From: an uncultured Verrucomicrobiota bacterium
Lineage (GTDB): Bacteria > Verrucomicrobiota > Verrucomicrobiia > Opitutales > Intestinicryptomonadaceae
Direction of reading: 5' to 3'
Length of the DNA stretch: 64,000 nucleotides
NCBI GenBank assembly: GCA_949293415.1
Contig: CASFDK010000044.1
Location: 124,001 to 188,000, forward strand
The notes beneath the pieces were generated by a model that did no database searches, was not told the DNA's origin, and saw only the letters and a program-made list of their open reading frames with translations. Every line of letters begins with the position of its first letter. The stretch's first letter is position 1. Both the position numbers and the translations under genes were made by a program. Below, one piece after another: positions 35,465 through 43,688 of the stretch.

Positions 35465-37603
35465 ATGAACGCAAGAAAAGAAGCATTGACCAGAATTTCG
35501 GGAGCCCCAAAGGTCTACGAAAATCTGGAAACTCCGTACGACATCGACTCCGAATACGGTGTCGATACCTTCGGACTGAAGAGAATGGAGGCGTACCTGT
35601 CGAAGCCCATCTACCAGAGACTTCGCAAAACAATCGAACAGGGTGTAGCCCTCGACTCCGCCGTTGCCGACGACGTTGCGCACGCAATGAAAATCTGGGC
35701 GATGAGCCGCGGAGCGACGCATTACACGCACTGGTTCCTGCCCCTTACGGGCGCGAGCGCGGAAAAACACGACGCATTCCTCGACCCCACTAAAGAAGGA
35801 CACGCAATCACACGCTTCTCGGGCAAAAACCTCATCTTGGGCGAACCCGACGCGTCGAGTTTCCCCTCGGGCGGTCTGCGCTCAACTTTCGAAGCCCGCG
35901 GCTACACTGCTTGGGACCCCACAAGCCCCGCATTCATCAAGCGCGTCGGCGGCGTCGCAACGCTGTGCATCCCCACGATGTTCTGCTCGTACACGGGCGA
36001 AATGCTCGACAAAAAGACCCCGCTTCTGCGTTCCATACAGGTTCTCGGTGCGCAGACAAAACGTCTGATGAAGTGCTTCGGCATCGAAGAGGACGTGCAC
36101 GCAAACGTAACACTCGGCGCGGAACAGGAATACTTCCTCGTAGACCGCGAGCTCTACGTGCAACGCCCCGACCTCATGCAGACGGGCAGAACGCTCTTCG
36201 GCGCGCCGCCGCAAAAGCATCAGCAGCTTGAAGACCACTACTTCGGCGCAATCAAGCCGCGCATTATCAACTTTATGCACGACGTAGACTTGGAATTGTG
36301 GAGAATCGGCATCCCCGCCAAGACCCGCCACAACGAAGTCGCGCCCGCGCAGTTTGAAATCGCGCCCGTGTTCGAAGAACTGAACTTGGCGACCGACCAT
36401 AATATGATGATTATGGAAATTCTGCGCAATGTAGCGGAAAAGCACGGTCTTGTCTGCCTGCTCCATGAAAAACCCTTCTCGGGAATCAACGGCTCGGGAA
36501 AGCACAACAACTGGTCCATTTCCTACGGCGACAGAAACCTGCTCAACCCCGGCTCGAATCCGCACGAAAACGCTATATTCCTCACCACGCTCTGCGCGGT
36601 CATTCAGGCGGTCGACAAACACGCCGACCTGCTCCGCTCGGCAACGGCAGGCGCAGGCAACGACCACCGTCTGGGTGCGAACGAAGCTCCGCCCGCGATT
36701 ATCTCTATGTTCCTCGGCGAACAGCTTGCCGACATTATCGACCAAATCGAAGCGGGCGAAGCCAAGAGCTCGAAGAACAGCAAGTTCCTGAAGGTCGGCG
36801 TTGACACCCTGCCCCCGCTCCCCACGGACGCCACGGACAGAAACCGTACAAGCCCCTTCGCATTCACGGGCAACAAATTCGAATTCCGCGCGGCGGGTTC
36901 GTCGCAGTCGTGCGCAAGCCCGAATATCGTGATGAACACGATTGTTGCGGAAGCGTTCGACGAAATCTCGACGGAACTCGAAAAGCTCCCCAAGAAAGAT
37001 TTCCAAAAGGGTCTGCAAAAGATTCTGCAGGCAATCGTAAAAAAGCACAAGAGAGTCATCTTCAACGGCGACGGCTACAAGGAAAATTGGAAGAAGGAAG
37101 CCGCAAAGCGCGGTCTGCCCAACCTGCCCAATACTCCCGCGGCACTCGAACCGCTCAGAGACCCGAAGAACATCGAACTTTTCAGGAAATACGGCGTATT
37201 CAATTCGAGCGAAATGCTCTCCAGATACGAAGTATTTATGGAAGAGTACTGCAAGAAGGTTCACATCGAAACGGCTCTTGCCCTGAACATCTCCAAGACA
37301 ATCATAATGCCCGCTGCGGAAAAATACCTCTCGCAACTGGCTGCGACAGCCAAGAACGTCGCCGAAGCAAAATTCGGCAGGAACAAGGCTCTGGAGGCAA
37401 AGGGCAAACTGATAAACTCGCTTGTGGAATCGCTCGGCGCGGCGAACGAAAAGCTCGAAGCTCTGGTGGTTGCGAACGCCGAACCGCTCAAGAAATTGGT
37501 GGCAATGGGCGATGTCCGCACGATTGTGGACAAGCTGGAAGTGGAAGTCGACGACGCCCAATGGCCGCTTCCGAAGTACTCCGAACTGCTCTTCATCTAC
37601 TAA
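35465..37603 (+). CDS. glnN: Type III glutamine synthetase
   Basis: The 712-residue enzyme makes glutamine from glutamate, ammonia and ATP. Its length and signatures are those of GSIII (GlnN), not the 450-residue GSI: the N-terminal KVYENLETPYDIDSEYGVDT, the metal-site LGAEQEYFLVD, THYTHWFLPLTG, NEVAPAQFEIAPVFEE, SGKHNNWSI and a long C-terminal helical region. GSIII forms double-ring dodecamers and is common in Bacteroidota and cyanobacteria. An AAGGAAA ribosome-binding site precedes the ATG. It is divergent from gltBD and has its own sigma-54 promoter and terminator. Confidence 0.96.
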   Translation: MNARKEALTRISGAPKVYENLETPYDIDSEYGVDTFGLKRMEAYLSKPIYQRLRKTIEQGVALDSAVADDVAHAMKIWAMSRGATHYTHWFLPLTGASAEKHDAFLDPTKEGHAITRFSGKNLILGEPDASSFPSGGLRSTFEARGYTAWDPTSPAFIKRVGGVATLCIPTMFCSYTGEMLDKKTPLLRSIQVLGAQTKRLMKCFGIEEDVHANVTLGAEQEYFLVDRELYVQRPDLMQTGRTLFGAPPQKHQQLEDHYFGAIKPRIINFMHDVDLELWRIGIPAKTRHNEVAPAQFEIAPVFEELNLATDHNMMIMEILRNVAEKHGLVCLLHEKPFSGINGSGKHNNWSISYGDRNLLNPGSNPHENAIFLTTLCAVIQAVDKHADLLRSATAGAGNDHRLGANEAPPAIISMFLGEQLADIIDQIEAGEAKSSKNSKFLKVGVDTLPPLPTDATDRNRTSPFAFTGNKFEFRAAGSSQSCASPNIVMNTIVAEAFDEISTELEKLPKKDFQKGLQKILQAIVKKHKRVIFNGDGYKENWKKEAAKRGLPNLPNTPAALEPLRDPKNIELFRKYGVFNSSEMLSRYEVFMEEYCKKVHIETALALNISKTIIMPAAEKYLSQLAATAKNVAEAKFGRNKALEAKGKLINSLVESLGAANEKLEALVVANAEPLKKLVAMGDVRTIVDKLEVEVDDAQWPLPKYSELLFIY

Positions 37604-37629
37604 GCAATTTGGCAATTCAAAACACTGGG

Positions 37630-37657
37630 GAGCACCGCAAGGTGCTCTCTTTTTTTT
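37630..37657 (+). terminator. Rho-independent terminator after glutamine synthetase
   Basis: GAGCACC-GCAA-GGTGCTC followed by TCTTTTTTTT, 27 bp after the stop codon. Confidence 0.9.
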
Positions 37658-37756
37658 AAGGATTGTTTCCGCGTGTCGATATATTTTTCAAAATTCGCGG
37701 AAGCAACATTTCGGATATCGGTATGCAAATAAAAGCGGAAATACAACTGTTACGGA

Positions 37757-37788
37757 AAACCTCCCGACCGTTATCGGGAGGTTTTTTT
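37757..37788. terminator. Bidirectional hairpin between glnN and cbiO
   Basis: AAACCTCCCGA pairs perfectly with TCGGGAGGTTT over a 6-nt loop. The T run is longer on the plus strand, but the hairpin lies directly after the cbiO stop on the minus strand and can end the nickel/lar operon. Confidence 0.75.
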
Positions 37789-37792
37789 GCGC

Positions 37793-38491
37793 TTAAACAA
37801 GGAAAGCTTCCGCAAGCAGTTTTTCGTCATCCATAACCTCGGCGGTTTTGCCGAATGCGGACAGTTTGCCGTTTGAAAGCACTGCGCTATACTGGCAGAC
37901 TTTTGCGGCGAAGTCCAAATCGTGCGTGCTAAGCAGAGCGGTCTGCGGAAGACGCGCAAGCATTTGGGCGCATTCGCGGCGGCTGCGCGGGTCGAGCAAT
38001 GACGACGGCTCGTCCAAAAGCAGTACCTCGGGGCTGCACGCAAGGGCGGAGCATATGGCAGCCTTCTTTTTTTCGCCGTCGGAAAGTTCCTGCGGTCGTC
38101 TTTCCGCCAAACGGGCTATCCCGAAATCGGCAAGCAACTTTTCGGATTGCGCCCGCGCGGAGTCCTCGGATTCGCCGCGGTTCAAAGCCCCGAACATCAC
38201 GTCTTCGACGACGGTCGGGAAAAACAGCTGGTCGTCGGGGTTCTGGAAAACGAGCGCGGCTTTGCGCCGAATCAGCGAAGCGTTGCGCCTTTCCACCCGT
38301 ATTTTATCGATGAAGATTTCGCCTGCCGAGAGCGGCAAAAGCCCCATTATGGACAACAAAAGTGTTGTCTTGCCCGCGCCGTTCGCCCCCAGAACAGCGC
38401 AACGCGCGCCGCGCGGAACGCGGAACGAAACGGAATCGAGCGCGGGAGCCGCGCCGTTTCTTACAACGGAAATGTTTGCGATTTCAACCAC
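37793..38491 (-). CDS. cbiO: ECF-type cobalt/nickel importer ATPase CbiO
   Basis: The 232-residue ABC ATPase has Walker A GANGAGKTTLL, Q-loop FQNPDDQLFFPTVVEDV, signature LSDGEKKKAA, Walker B VLLLDEPSSLLD and switch His in STHDLDF. The FQNPDDQLF phrase is typical of ECF ATPases. GTG at 38491 is preceded by GGAGGG at normal spacing, and the gene overlaps the end of cbiQ by 8 bp; an ATG-like open frame upstream runs inside cbiQ. It is the last gene of the operon. Confidence 0.93.
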   Translation of the reverse strand: MVEIANISVVRNGAAPALDSVSFRVPRGARCAVLGANGAGKTTLLLSIMGLLPLSAGEIFIDKIRVERRNASLIRRKAALVFQNPDDQLFFPTVVEDVMFGALNRGESEDSARAQSEKLLADFGIARLAERRPQELSDGEKKKAAICSALACSPEVLLLDEPSSLLDPRSRRECAQMLARLPQTALLSTHDLDFAAKVCQYSAVLSNGKLSAFGKTAEVMDDEKLLAEAFLV

Positions 38492-39287
38492 AGAAAAGCC
38501 CTCCCCAAAGCCGAACGGGGTCGGCGAATCTGGCAAATGCGCAGAGGGTACAGAAAACCGCCGCAAATAAAATATCGGAAATTTTGACAGGCAATGATTT
38601 CGAGCGGTACGCCCGCGCGTCGAAGCCCCTGCATTTCATCGCCCTGTAAACCGACTCGGCCCTATCGATGCTGCGTAGCATCAGCGAGGTTATAACGTGC
38701 GGGAAATGGCGGAATTCCACGAACTTCGAATCGGGAGAGCGCAGCAAATAGGCGCGCACGACCCTGCGGGCTTCGTCCGAGATAGTCTCGAGGTAGCGCG
38801 TGGTCATCATCAGCTGCACGACTATTACGCACGGAATTTTGAATTTTCCCAACGCCGCCGAAACGTCGTTTGTCGGCGTGCACCGCGCAAAAAGCAACGC
38901 CGCCGACACGCACAAAAACGTCTTCAAAAGCAGAACCGCAAGCGATACTGTACCGCCCGAAATCGGCAGCGAAAATATTTCGCAAACACACCGCCTGTCG
39001 AGAAACGGATTCGCCGCCCCCGCAAATCCGACGAGAATCAACGCGGGCAGCGAACGCCGAAAAATTGCCCCGAACGGCACGCCCAAAACCGCACCGCCCA
39101 AAAGCGGAAGCGCGAACAGCGGAACAAGTCCCGAAATATCGTACTTTCCGAACGAGACCGTACAGGTCAGAAAAATCAGGAGCGACAAAAGTTTTGCGCA
39201 CGGATTGAGCGAACGGCAAAAATGCTCGGCGGCTGCCGCGCCCGCCGAACAAAAACCCGCCTGTGTTTTGTCAACCCGCACGTTCAC
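38484..39287 (-). CDS. cbiQ: ECF transporter transmembrane protein CbiQ
   Basis: The 267-residue T-component has five to six membrane helices and the two ATPase-coupling Ala-Arg-Gly type motifs (YLETISDEARRVVRAYLLRS and LRSIDRAESVYRAMKCRGFD). It couples CbiO to the substrate-binding CbiM. The start at 39287 overlaps the end of cbiM by 17 bp, so all three importer genes are coupled. Confidence 0.93.
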   Translation of the reverse strand: MNVRVDKTQAGFCSAGAAAAEHFCRSLNPCAKLLSLLIFLTCTVSFGKYDISGLVPLFALPLLGGAVLGVPFGAIFRRSLPALILVGFAGAANPFLDRRCVCEIFSLPISGGTVSLAVLLLKTFLCVSAALLFARCTPTNDVSAALGKFKIPCVIVVQLMMTTRYLETISDEARRVVRAYLLRSPDSKFVEFRHFPHVITSLMLRSIDRAESVYRAMKCRGFDARAYRSKSLPVKISDILFAAVFCTLCAFARFADPVRLWGGLFCG

Positions 39288-40260
39288 TCCCCCGCGCGGT
39301 TTTTACAATTCGCGAAAACGCAAGCAGCGCAAGCGCGGTCAATCCGCCGCCTACAAGCCCCGAAACCGATGTGCCCGCCGCGCTTTCGCCGTCCGAAAAG
39401 GAATAGTCGGGCAGAATTGCGGTCTTTTCCGCAAGATCTTTGCCGAACGAATGCGCGGGCGAATCGGTGCGGATTTCGGCGTTCGACGTTTCGGCAATCG
39501 ACCATTCCAAGCCGTCGGGTTTTTCCGAGGCAAGCTGCGAAAATCCCGCCCCCGCAAGCAGCGCGGCAATCAAAAAGAATCCGAACGAAACTTTGCGGGC
39601 GGGGACGAAACCCGCCTTTGAACCGTCGGCGAAAAGCGAAGGCCGCGCGTCTTTCAAAAGCGAGAGAACCGCCGCCGTCGCAAGGCCTTCGACAAGCCCA
39701 ATCGGCAGATGTATCGGCAGCATAAACGCGGCGAATGTACCGAATGGAAGTTCGGTGATGTCGGAACAGAGCGTTTCGAGCACAACCGCGAACGCGCCGA
39801 GCTGAAGCGAAACCACGCACGCGGCCACCGCCGCCACCGTCAGCCCCGTACGCGACTTGAACCTGCGCGCAATCGGCAGGAATACGAGCGGATACGCCAC
39901 AAGACACGAAAAAAACGCCATATTGAAGATGTTGCAGCCCAACGCCAAAACGCCGCCGTCGGCGAAAAAGAACGCCTGAACAATCAGCACGCACGAGAGC
40001 ACGACAAAGGCTGGATACGCGCCGAGTATTGCGGCGAGCAAAATTCCGCCCGCGATGTGCCCGCTCGAGCCCGTCATCGGAATTGCGAAATTTATCATCT
40101 GCGCGGCGAAGACAAACGCGCCCATCACCCCCGCGAGCGGAACGTTGAAATTGTCGAAGTTCTCGGATGTTTTGCGCGAAGCGAACAAAAGCAGCCCCGC
40201 TGAGACCGCCAACATTATGAGCGCCGTCCGCACCGAAAGAAGCGCGTCCGCCATATGCAT
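39271..40260 (-). CDS. cbiM: Nickel/cobalt ECF substrate-binding protein CbiM fused to a PDGLE domain
   Basis: The 329-residue protein joins a CbiM/NikM core (about 1-225: PMTGSSGHIAGGILLAAILG, GCNIFNMAFFSCL, HLPIGLVEGLATAAVL) to a C-terminal CbiN/PDGLE-type unit (residues about 235-329, SEKPDGLEWSI and two helices). In NikM/CbiM the metal sits on the N-terminal Met-His, so ATG at 40260 (MHMADALL) is chosen over the frame start at 40284. Neighbouring NPN-cofactor genes point to nickel as the metal; cobalt is possible. There is no cobalamin gene nearby. Confidence 0.9.
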   Translation of the reverse strand: MHMADALLSVRTALIMLAVSAGLLLFASRKTSENFDNFNVPLAGVMGAFVFAAQMINFAIPMTGSSGHIAGGILLAAILGAYPAFVVLSCVLIVQAFFFADGGVLALGCNIFNMAFFSCLVAYPLVFLPIARRFKSRTGLTVAAVAACVVSLQLGAFAVVLETLCSDITELPFGTFAAFMLPIHLPIGLVEGLATAAVLSLLKDARPSLFADGSKAGFVPARKVSFGFFLIAALLAGAGFSQLASEKPDGLEWSIAETSNAEIRTDSPAHSFGKDLAEKTAILPDYSFSDGESAAGTSVSGLVGGGLTALALLAFSRIVKTARGSERAG

Positions 40261-40287
40261 CGCCATTATGGGATTTACAATCATTTT

Positions 40288-41031
40288 CTACGAAATTCTA
40301 TTTACAAGGTGCGCGTTGTACGCCGCACCGAAACCGTTGTCGATATTCACAATGCTCACGCCGTTTGCGCACGAGTTTATCATAGAGAGCAGAGCGGCGA
40401 GCCCGCCGAAGTTCGCGCCGTATCCCACGCTTGTGGGCACGGCGATTACTGGCACTTTCACAAGCCCCGCAAGGACGCTCGCAAGCGCGCCCTCCATTCC
40501 CGCAATCGCAATCACGGCCGACGCGCCGCGGATTTCGTCGATGCGAGAAAGCAGTCTGTGAAGCCCAGCCACGCCGCAATCACAATACAATTTCGTGCGG
40601 CTGCCGAAAAAGTTCGCGGTAAACTCGGCCTCTTTCGCAACGCGCATATCCGACGTTCCCGCGCTGACGATTGCGATGTGCGAAGTGCCGACACGCGGAT
40701 TTTCCGCGCCTATGCGCATAATCTCGGCGGCCGGCTCGTACACCGATTCGGGAAATTCCGCCGCAAGCACCGACGCTTTTTGCGCCTCGATGCGTGTCAG
40801 GAGCACGCCGCCCTGCCTGCGCAAAATCGCGCGGCAGATGTCGGCGCATTGGGCGGCAGTTTTCGACTGTGCGAATACGACTTCTCCCATCCCCGTACGC
40901 GAAAGCCTGTCGAAGTCTGGCACGCTGTGCCCGAGATCGGACGAGAAAAAGTTTTGAATTTGCGCGTTTGCGGTCGCGCAGTCGATTTTCCCGTTTTTGA
41001 AATCGTTTAAAATTTTCGAAAAGTCGTTCAT
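40288..41031 (-). CDS. larB: LarB, pyridinium-3,5-biscarboxylate mononucleotide synthase
   Basis: The 247-residue enzyme carboxylates nicotinate adenine dinucleotide at C5 and cleaves off AMP, the first step of nickel-pincer nucleotide synthesis. The PurE-like C-terminal half is clear: AIVSAGTSDMRVAKEAEFTA, VIAIAGMEGALASVLAGLV and VIAVPTSVGYGANFGGLAAL. The N-terminal half carries the LarB-specific FAQSKTAAQCADICRAIL. The longer open frame that reaches 41625 is larE in another frame. It overlaps larE by 4 bp. Confidence 0.95.
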   Translation of the reverse strand: MNDFSKILNDFKNGKIDCATANAQIQNFFSSDLGHSVPDFDRLSRTGMGEVVFAQSKTAAQCADICRAILRRQGGVLLTRIEAQKASVLAAEFPESVYEPAAEIMRIGAENPRVGTSHIAIVSAGTSDMRVAKEAEFTANFFGSRTKLYCDCGVAGLHRLLSRIDEIRGASAVIAIAGMEGALASVLAGLVKVPVIAVPTSVGYGANFGGLAALLSMINSCANGVSIVNIDNGFGAAYNAHLVNRIS

Positions 41032-41819
41032 TGCACTACGTTCATCGAGCCGCGTTTGTAGCCCGCCAAATCGAGCGAGCAGTGTTTGAAACCGAGCGAT
41101 TGGGCGAACGCGCAAATGCGCTCCGCGCCGTCCAAGATTTTCCGGAAGTCCGACGGCACACATTCTATGCGCACGGTTTCCGATTCCACACGCGCGCGGA
41201 CAGCCAGCACGAAGTTTGCGCGCAGAAACGATTCGAACTTGTCGATTTTCGAGAGCGTCCGCACGTCGATTTTTTCGCCGTGGACGAGGCGGGTAAGCAG
41301 ACACGCATACGCGGGCTTGTCGGCGACAGCCATCCCGAAACCGTGCGCGATTTCGCGGATGTCGGACTTTCCCAAGCCGCATTCGAGAAACGGGCTTACA
41401 ACCGACAGTTCGCGCAACGCCCGCATCCCCGGTCTGTAATCGGAAAGGTCGTCGGCGTTCGTGCCGTCGCAGAGTGTGCCGAAACCGCGTTGTTCGGCTA
41501 CGGTTTTGAACTCCGAAAAAATCGCGCGCTTGCAAAGATAGCAGCGGTCGGGCGGATTGAAAAGTATCTCTTCGGGAATTTCGGAACGCGAAATTTCGGG
41601 GTGCTCCACGCCGAGTTTGCGGCAAAGCGCGGCAGCGTCGAAAATTTCGTCCGCCATCGTGTAGGGGGTACGGGCGGTCAGCGCGAGACAGTTTCCGCCG
41701 CCGAGAACTTTTGCGGCAACGGCGAGCAAAACCGAGCTGTCCAATCCGCCCGAAAGCGCGACGGCAACCCTGCCCTTCGGTTTCAGGAACGCGCCGAGTT
41801 TGTCAAGCTTCGTATTCAT
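41028..41819 (-). CDS. larE: LarE, pyridinium biscarboxylate sulfurtransferase
   Basis: The 263-residue PP-loop ATPase adenylates the two carboxylates and inserts sulfur. The PP-loop is SGGLDSS (23-29), with CYLCK and the LarE motif KPAYACLLTR. Cys173 there corresponds to the sacrificial cysteine (Cys176) of the Lactiplantibacillus enzyme, so each protein may be used up, unless it carries the 4Fe-4S-type chemistry of other homologues. Its 5' end overlaps larC by 17 bp and its 3' end overlaps larB by 4 bp. Confidence 0.95.
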   Translation of the reverse strand: MNTKLDKLGAFLKPKGRVAVALSGGLDSSVLLAVAAKVLGGGNCLALTARTPYTMADEIFDAAALCRKLGVEHPEISRSEIPEEILFNPPDRCYLCKRAIFSEFKTVAEQRGFGTLCDGTNADDLSDYRPGMRALRELSVVSPFLECGLGKSDIREIAHGFGMAVADKPAYACLLTRLVHGEKIDVRTLSKIDKFESFLRANFVLAVRARVESETVRIECVPSDFRKILDGAERICAFAQSLGFKHCSLDLAGYKRGSMNVVQ

Positions 41820-43065
41820 TTCGCACGATTCTTCCCACCTCCGCCAACGGAATGTTTTTTTCGCGGGCGATTTTTTCGCAGTCGTCGAATTCGGGCTTGA
41901 TTTTTCCCGCGCCTCCGAAATCCGAAATTTTCAGGCGAACCGTTCCGAGCGACGATTCGAAAGCGACGACTTTGCGGTGCAACGCCGCGCGGTCGATTTC
42001 CGAAATTCTAACGCCGAGCGTGGAGGTGTTCGCGAAAATGCATTCTAAAAGTTTTTGTCTGTCGGCGGCGTGCGCGAGCACGCAAAGCTTCGCGGCGGCG
42101 CGGGATTTTTTCATTGCAATCAGCTCCTGCCAGACATCCGCCGCGCCCGATTCCAGAAGGCGCGAGCGGGCATAGGCAAGCTCCTCAGGCGTCATATCGT
42201 CGATGTTTGCGGCAAGCAAAAACATTTTCTCGGTTTCGTATTCCGCCGCCGAACCGCCGCTTTCGACGAGCATAACGCGCAGGATATTCGGAAGCTCGGA
42301 CGAATCCCTATGCCCTATTCCTGTGCCCGTTGCGAGAATTTTTCCGCGCGGCGCGGCGGACTGGTTGCCGCAGAGAGCCGCGATAATCGCAGCCCCCGTA
42401 GGGGTTGTGCACTCGTGGCGCGCCCCGTTTATTTTCACCGAAAAGCCGCGCAGAATTTCGGCGGTTGCGGGCGCGGGCACGGGCAGAATGCCGTGGGCGC
42501 AACGCACCGTTCCGCCGCCGAGTTCTATTTCCGAGCAGGCGAAATTTTCAATGCCGAGCAGGTCGGCACAAATAGCCGCGCCCACAATATCGACAATGGA
42601 ATCGAGCGCGCCGACTTCGTGGAAGCACACTTCGGAAATATCCCTGCCGTGTATTTTGGCTTCGGCGGCGGCTATCCTGTCGAAAATTTTCAGCGACAGC
42701 TTTTTTGCGTTTTCCGAAATACCCGACGAGTTGACGATTTTCACGATTTCGGAATACGGTCTGTGTTCGTGCGTATGCGCGGAAAATTCGGAATGCGGGT
42801 ATGTATGTCCGTGTTCGCGGGAGTGGTCGCAGGAAGGGATACGGTTGTGCCCGCCGCAATCGGTTTTTTCGGAGAGGACGACATCCGCCCGCGTCCCGAA
42901 AATCCCCGAGCGAGAGTCTTTCGAAAATTCGATTCGCCATCCGTCCAAGTTCAGCTTGCCAAGTTCGGAGACGAGCCGCTCGGCATCCGCGCCCATATCG
43001 ACGAGCGCGCCGAGATTCATATCTCCGCTGATTCCCGCGAAGCAGTCGTAATAAAGTGTTTTCAT
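41803..43065 (-). CDS. larC: LarC, nickel-insertion cyclometallase
   Basis: The 420-residue enzyme inserts nickel into the bis-thiocarboxylate to complete the NPN cofactor, using CTP. Motifs: YYDCFAGISGDMNLGALVDM at the start, HEVGALDSIVDIVG, ELGGGTVRCAHG and ANIDDMTPE. A His-rich insert (about 79-103, DHSREHGHTYPHSEF and AHTHEH) probably binds nickel. Unlike L. plantarum, where larC1 and larC2 are joined by ribosomal frameshift, it is one uninterrupted frame. It overlaps nadD by 4 bp. Confidence 0.95.
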   Translation of the reverse strand: MKTLYYDCFAGISGDMNLGALVDMGADAERLVSELGKLNLDGWRIEFSKDSRSGIFGTRADVVLSEKTDCGGHNRIPSCDHSREHGHTYPHSEFSAHTHEHRPYSEIVKIVNSSGISENAKKLSLKIFDRIAAAEAKIHGRDISEVCFHEVGALDSIVDIVGAAICADLLGIENFACSEIELGGGTVRCAHGILPVPAPATAEILRGFSVKINGARHECTTPTGAAIIAALCGNQSAAPRGKILATGTGIGHRDSSELPNILRVMLVESGGSAAEYETEKMFLLAANIDDMTPEELAYARSRLLESGAADVWQELIAMKKSRAAAKLCVLAHAADRQKLLECIFANTSTLGVRISEIDRAALHRKVVAFESSLGTVRLKISDFGGAGKIKPEFDDCEKIAREKNIPLAEVGRIVRNEYEA

Positions 43066-43688
43066 TGCCGTGTTAATGGATTTGTTTTTCGATAAAGGCG
43101 TTTCCGCAAAACATAGTCGAGCACATTCCGCGAAAGTCCTAAAATCTCGGAGTCTCCGCGCGCCAATGCACCCCGAATTTCGCTCGACGAAACGCCGCTC
43201 GGCGCGCAGGGAATTTTCGCAATCCGTGCGTTTTGCGGAAGCTCGGCGGACGGTTCTGCCGTCTCCCCGCCTCTGTCGAAACAGGCAAATTGTACGCGGG
43301 CTGAAAGCTTCTCAACGCCCTTCCAATGAACGAGCGAAGCGAGCATATCCGCGCCCATCAGCCAATAGAGTTCGGAGTTCGGAAAGCGTTGCGCGAAAAA
43401 TTCGGCTGTGTCGGCGGCGTAGGAAATTCCATGCGAGCGCGTTTCGATGTCGGATATTTCGAAGTTTCCGCCGAAGCCGTCCAGCGCGAGTTTGAGCATT
43501 TCAGCCCTGTCGGCAAAGGACGCGAAATGCGCGTCGAATTTCGGCGGCGAAGAAGCCGCGGGAACGAATACGAGCAGGTCAAGCCCCAAGTATTCGTACG
43601 CGCGCGCCGCCATTGCTAAGTGGAATTTGTGCGGGGGGTCGAAGCTCCCCCCAAAAATTCCGATTTTTTTTGCCGTCGAGCCGTCCAT
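43062..43688 (-). CDS. nadD: Nicotinate-nucleotide adenylyltransferase NadD
   Basis: The 208-residue enzyme converts nicotinate mononucleotide and ATP into nicotinate adenine dinucleotide. It has the nucleotidyltransferase site GIFGGSFDPPHKFH, the NadD phrase LYWLMGADML, and the second motif SSSEIRGAL. Its ATG overlaps the preceding stop by one base (TAATG) and its end overlaps larC by 4 bp. Since its product is the LarB substrate, the placement is functionally meaningful. It could also be the cell's general NAD enzyme. Confidence 0.93.
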   Translation of the reverse strand: MDGSTAKKIGIFGGSFDPPHKFHLAMAARAYEYLGLDLLVFVPAASSPPKFDAHFASFADRAEMLKLALDGFGGNFEISDIETRSHGISYAADTAEFFAQRFPNSELYWLMGADMLASLVHWKGVEKLSARVQFACFDRGGETAEPSAELPQNARIAKIPCAPSGVSSSEIRGALARGDSEILGLSRNVLDYVLRKRLYRKTNPLTRQ

